Shown here: in pieces, positions 59,492-64,000 of the stretch
Numbering within the stretch: the first letter of the stretch is position 1
Layout: every line of letters starts with the position of its first letter
DNA from: Psilocybe azurescens
Lineage: Eukaryota > Basidiomycota > Agaricomycetes > Agaricales > Agrocybaceae
NCBI GenBank assembly: GCA_023853785.1
Contig: JAJIRX010000648.1
Coordinates: 124,001-188,000, forward strand
DNA: 64,000 bases
Reading direction: 5' to 3'
Program-made: the position numbers and the translations under genes
Notes under the pieces: model-generated
Seen by the model: the letters and a program-made list of their open reading frames with translations, nothing else
What the model was told of the DNA's origin: nothing
The model's database searches: none

Positions 59492-62131
59492 TCGTATCTT
59501 AAGATTTCGTAAAATTCCTAACCGCCTGGACCCTTGCTTTAGTAACTTTTCATTCTTTCTTTAGTTTTCTCTAGTTGCCGGTGCTTGGTGTAGTGTTTTT
59601 ATCTGAAGATGGACATTGTATGACATCCAATCTACCTATACGTTCTTTACTACTTATCACTCGTCTTATTTGTACCTTACACATTGTAGTCCCGTGTTTC
59701 ATATTTTTCTTTGGTTCTCTCCCTGTCTAGATATTTCAAGCAGTTTCATTTTCTCCATCGGAGACACGGTGAACAGGGCCTCTGCAGTACTGGTACTGAC
59801 GTGGAACTATGTGCCCAATGATCAGGCTCGTCTCAAAGCATTCCGCAGATTCGTGAATGTGCCGGCGGGAATAGGGGTCAATGTAAAATAAAATGAGAAT
59901 TGCGTCATGTGCATGAACTATGAATATCGTGACCCTTTTGAATTTTGAAATCCTTATCATCATTTCTCCTTCTAGCTTGCTATCCTTACATACTCGAAGC
60001 AGAGACAATAACATTGTCCTCATCATGGATTATCCACTCAGGTAGTGACACGTACACTCACCTTCCTCTAGGAAGTTAGAACCCCACTCCGCTCCGGAAC
60101 TGTACTGGATTTGAATGAGTAGCCGTAATCATAGGGCCCATTGACCGGGAAGGTCGACGTACGTCCTGAATAGAACTCTCTAGATTTTATCCCGGGTCCG
60201 TCTGCCTGCAAGGACAAGTCATCAGGTTCACTTAAATTTTGAACAGGTTTCCTGTATCCCTTTGCGGCTGCAAGGCCTCTCCGGTCCAGCAGGCAAGTCT
60301 TCCATCGCATGATACATATGTGTTGGTCAATCACGCTTTACATCCCGCGGCGGGAGGCATGACAGTTCAAAGGAGATCATGCCATATGTCCGAAAAGCGA
60401 TCGTGTCGACTCAGTATAAAAATATCGATGTCAATTGACAGGAAAGGAGCTCAAGTGCTCAGCTTGCTTGGATCCGAGAGCCGTATCATTATGAATTGTA
60501 CATCACGCAGAACCCTTCATGGCTGTTATCTCGACACGTACTCTACATACTCATACTCCTTCATACCACAAGCGTGCCACATACACAAGTCTAACGGGCC
60601 GTCGGCGAAGGGTCAATCATGTTCGATTGTCGAAGAATTGCCGCAATATTGCCCTCAGAAGCGTACATCCTTCAATTACTTACTTAGGGGCGAGCTAAGC
60701 CGGGGCAATGCGCACAGGCTGATCATGAAACCTTGAGAGTATTTTTATCCTCCGGTGTACTCTAACTACGTTGACATTGATCATGAGCCAAGTGCGTACA
60801 GGCTCCGGGTTCTCCGGGTTATATCCTCGAAGTTAAGCCGTTGGGTTACCTACGTCAACAATAAAATAGGCCTGGAAAGTAGGTATTGAGTTCGTCGTTA
60901 TAAATACACAGGGTATTTTGGAGTATTGTGCACGAACGCATGATCAGTGTACTACTGAGAGCAGTAACATACACGCAGCGAGTGAGAGAGAGATAATGCT
61001 AGGCAGTGACTCCGATTCTGTAGTTGATCATACATCGACAAGTAGTACTTGGCAGTTACAATATGAGACATATGTTGGCTGGCCTGTAACAAGAAGAAAA
61101 CCGTAACTCGGTCCAGACTTCACAGTTTATTATGCTTGAGACCCATGCAAGCTTCAAGGTTTCAATTCGGATACGATATGAAGAGTGAACGCCGAATACC
61201 TACGCGGGAGCATCTGGATAGATAGAAGATAACACTATCAAGAGATTAGATTCCGTAAGATTGAAGGGATCATCACGTAGAGCTTGGGAATATACCCATC
61301 GGTGAGAGTCAGAGAGGGAGAGAGGAGCAACCATTCAAAATGCAGACAAGCCGAAAGATACCCTTAGTAAACATTTGATTGAAGCTCTATATAGAGCACA
61401 TTCCAGAGGGAATTCAATTTACTCTAGAAACCGGGCATGGCTTCTATGCAGGAAACGATGGTGACGGCGACATATGCGGATGGACAGATGATGATGATGA
61501 TGATGATGTACGCGGGATATGATCCCGGGAAGTGGCAAGAAAATGGCGTGAGGAAAATAAGAATAATTGCTTAGCGAGGATCACCGTGACGATCAAAGAC
61601 GGGGATAGAAGGAAAGGGTTATCCAGCGAGAGAATGGATATTAAACCTAATAGTCGTAGTGACTCTGAGCCTGATTGAAGTCAAGACATGGATGATTTTC
61701 TTTAAGCGCATTCGAAGGAGGCGTATTTTTACAGGGAGATCCATCAAGAGATGATTGAAAAGTTTCAGAATATCAAGATACACAGCCGACGAATGATGGA
61801 GCGCCTGTGCGTGCATGAAGTGTCCCGAAGCTGAAAGAAATGCTGGAGTATGTCGAGGATAAAGAACCGTTTGCAGTAACAATAGCGACACGCATGGGCA
61901 GGATAACAGTCGGGAGGAATGCGGTTCAAGTTCGCAAAGGAAGCTTGGTCATGCAAGGATGCAAGGATGAACGGAGATTTTAGTTTGCGGGAGTTGCCGA
62001 AGGGGTGTCTTATTTACACCAGGCTAGCGGAGTGATTTCACCTTGGTGACCACGTTCGCTCCTATTCTCCTTCTTTGCTCCCTCCCCACTCATCGACTGC
62101 TCTTAATTGGACTCAGTCGACGACGGCAAAG
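59492..62131. other. Long intergenic region, no recognised gene
   Basis: 2.6 kb without a supported gene. A + frame at 60239-60736 (165 codons) lacks motifs and has irregular composition. A GATGAT microsatellite lies at 61487-61509. CT-rich sequence precedes the next gene. Confidence 0.45.
61487..61509 (+). repeat. ATG trinucleotide microsatellite
   Basis: About seven perfect ATG/GAT units. It is outside any supported gene. Confidence 0.9.
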
Positions 62132-62829
62132 ATGATGCTCGTACAACTACCAGCCATGGATGCTGTCTCTGTCTCTGTCCCCGCCTTCCCATCCCTTCCT
62201 TCCTTCAACCTCGGCATCGCACATACTCTTCTGAGGCCCACTACATGGATCGTCGTCCTCGCTTCCCTCGTCATCCTTTCCAGCATTCGCGCCGCTCTTC
62301 TATATGTGCGGCCACCGACATGGACTGAGGGCCGCAAGAGGGTGTCCTTTGTAGCCATTGTGAAGCAAGAGTCTGGTTCCACACCAGTGGGAGCGTCCTC
62401 ATCGGCATCGGAAACTCGGTCTCAGGGTGGAAAGGAAAAACCGACTTCAAAGGCGACTACAACGGCACAGACAGACATGAAGAAGATGAGCTCGTGTCTT
62501 TGGGGCCTCGTGAAATGGGACAGCCTCCCTGCTGTTCCCTCTCGATCAGGGCGTGGAGGTTGGCAACAACCGTCGCCGCAGATGCAGCAGACAAGACGGC
62601 CAGGTCCAGCCTTCGACCATCCTCGTTCGTCCTGCGCTTTCCTCGTTGCGTTTGTACTAATCTTACTTTGTCGCATGCAGTACCAGCTCTTTATGATACC
62701 CAAGTACCCGCGTCTATGGCCAAGATGATCATGTCTCGTCACACCTTCCGTCGACCAACATCACGTCCTCCACCTGTGCGCGCGACCAACGTGCCACAGT
62801 ACCAGCGGAAAACACCAAGTATGGTTTAG
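62132..62829 (+). CDS. Small membrane-anchored protein of unknown function
   Basis: The ATG at 62132 gives a hydrophobic N-terminus with one clear membrane segment (TTWIVVLASLVILSSIRAAL) before a basic stretch (YVRPPTWTEGRKRVSF). A polar, low-complexity region follows. An intron of about 60 nt (GTTCGT at about 62631, branch-like ACTAAT, acceptor GCATGCAG) joins FDHP to LPALYDTQVPAS. The C-terminus is MAKMIMSRHTFRRPTSRPPP followed by a short basic tail ending KTPSMV and TAG at 62827-62829. The compact C-terminal block looks conserved, but I cannot name the family. The splice-phase agreement supports a real gene. Confidence 0.6.
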
Positions 62830-64000
62830 AGCGCTCATGCTTTGTTCCTTATCAAGACAAGAAATGAACGACATTTGACATTTACAAAACTCCTATTCTG
62901 ACAATGAACCTTCCAACGACCCTCAAACGCATGAAACATTCAAGATATCAAATTTATAAATTCAAGAACACTTGTACTCCACCCTGCTTTTCACCCCCAT
63001 AACCTCTCTCCACACCGCACACTCCGCACCGTACCGACACAAGAAAATCGAATCAAGCTATCTATTTTCCGCCAGTGCGGCTTAGAACCTAGATGATTCC
63101 ATCCTTCCGTGATGATTGACTCCTTAGCCATCTTCAGTTCTTCCAGCTCTGTTTCAAGCCTTTCGTTTTGTGCTCACCCTTCTCCGCCCATCCTGGCCCC
63201 TGGGTTTTAAATTTATAGCCTGGTCCGCCATTCTATGTCACACGATCACAAGTCGATCACGTTGTGTTATTTGTTATCTGCCCGATCACATCACTTCTGG
63301 TCACTCCGCCGCCTTCCTTTCTCCGATCTGTCATTTTTTATCGATCCAGACTCTGCGGTCCTTGTGGTAGTGCGATTCTTATCACAACAACTGGTCATTG
63401 AGAAACAGGTCATGCCGACCTGATGGACCCGTATGCCTTGCAATTCATGGCTGGGCTCGCGGCGACCTTCCCTCAATATCTTTGTGATTGTCCTCCTCGA
63501 CATATACCCTTCTCCCCTTTTCCTTCCCGGTTGGTCGTCCAGAACGTCATCGATATCATTATTTTATCCTATCCCACCCCGTCTGTCTCTCGGTCCAGTG
63601 TGCGCTTGTTATCCCCCCATCGTCTCGAAGATTCCCCTATCATCATTTCCCCCAACGTTGCTTGCGTGGTATCATTATTTCTTCTGTTCTTCCCAAATCA
63701 TTATTACCCAAATTGCCGTTATTACCTTTCTCTTTTTTTTAACCTATCCCCGGACACTTTTTTATCCCTATTTCTATGCAGAATAGAGTGACAAAAAGAG
63801 TGCAGTCTTTTATTTTGGTTTTCCCTATTATTTGTAATCTTGTTTTGTAGTTTGGCTTTATCTTTTTATCATATCATACATATTGTTGGACAGTCTGCTT
63901 CCTTTCCTTCGGTCCGTTCCGTTTGTGCGAGTAGCGCGGCTCTTCGCAATTTGCGGTGAGCGGGTACTTATTTTTCTTTTCGTCGGTGTTCTTTCGTTTC
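62830..64000. other. 3' UTR and pyrimidine-rich end of window
   Basis: C/T-rich sequence gives several overlapping, compositional open frames (63170-63790). No domain, start context or splice pattern supports a gene. It may be the 5' region of a gene beyond the window. Confidence 0.5.

Noticed and set aside
60239..60736. 165-codon plus-strand frame
   Set aside because: No recognisable domain, irregular amino-acid use, and no upstream promoter or intron support.
63170..63791. Overlapping frames up to 122 codons at the window end
   Set aside because: Compositional frames in C/T-rich DNA on the same stretch; no start context or family match.

Overview
This is a genomic window from a filamentous basidiomycete, most likely an Agaricomycete. 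The genes carry many short introns (about 50-65 nt, GT-AG with CTRAY-like branch sites). They belong to families typical of that group: a FunK1-type kinase, a RecQ-like helicase remnant, a HAD-fold terpene cyclase, an NRPS-like enzyme with a Pls/PosA acyltransferase tail, GH5 exo-beta-1,3-glucanase and class 3 lipases. No database search was possible. Product names rest on motifs read directly from the translated sequence.

Layout. (1) 1-4.3 kb: an HSF-type transcription factor whose 5' exons I could not place, with pyrimidine-rich flanks. (2) 4.3-20.8 kb: an AT-rich transposon island with nested insertions. A ~1.6 kb Tc1-like element has a 5.0 kb pogo-like element inserted into the last codons of its transposase gene. 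Next come a helicase remnant and a broken FunK1 kinase. A very large inverted-repeat (foldback) structure follows, and a 1.65 kb LTR element encoding only gag has inserted into its right arm. (3) 21-29.3 kb: secreted hydrolases, namely two class 3 lipase paralogues flanking a GH5 glucanase. (4) 29.7-36.4 kb: housekeeping genes, all on the + strand: tubulin cofactor B, CDC48/p97 and DGAT2. (5) 36.7-42.5 kb: a minus-strand NRPS-like gene with a tiny RING-finger gene overlapping its stop codon. (6) 44.5-54.1 kb: a mitochondrial-type hotdog thioesterase, a secreted Ser-rich protein, a small membrane protein, a HAD-like terpene cyclase with a DxDTT motif, and a C2H2 zinc-finger gene. (7) 55.5-64 kb: a broken gene, a degenerate tRNA-Lys-like locus, a single-pass Ser/Gly-rich membrane protein and a small conserved-looking membrane protein.

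Several otherwise conserved genes (HSF, CDC48 twice, NRPS-like, the Ser/Gly-rich membrane protein several times) change frame by exactly one base, mostly at short homopolymers. CDC48 is essential, so these look more like consensus errors of a draft assembly than real mutations. The lesions in the transposons are different: they include substitutions to TGA/TAG and loss of a catalytic acid.

I see no defence system, CRISPR array or clearly new biosynthetic cluster. The most interesting items are the nested transposon architecture, the gag-only retroelement inside a giant foldback, the HAD-type terpene cyclase, the NRPS-like enzyme and a GC-AG intron that splits the catalytic Glu codon of the glucanase.
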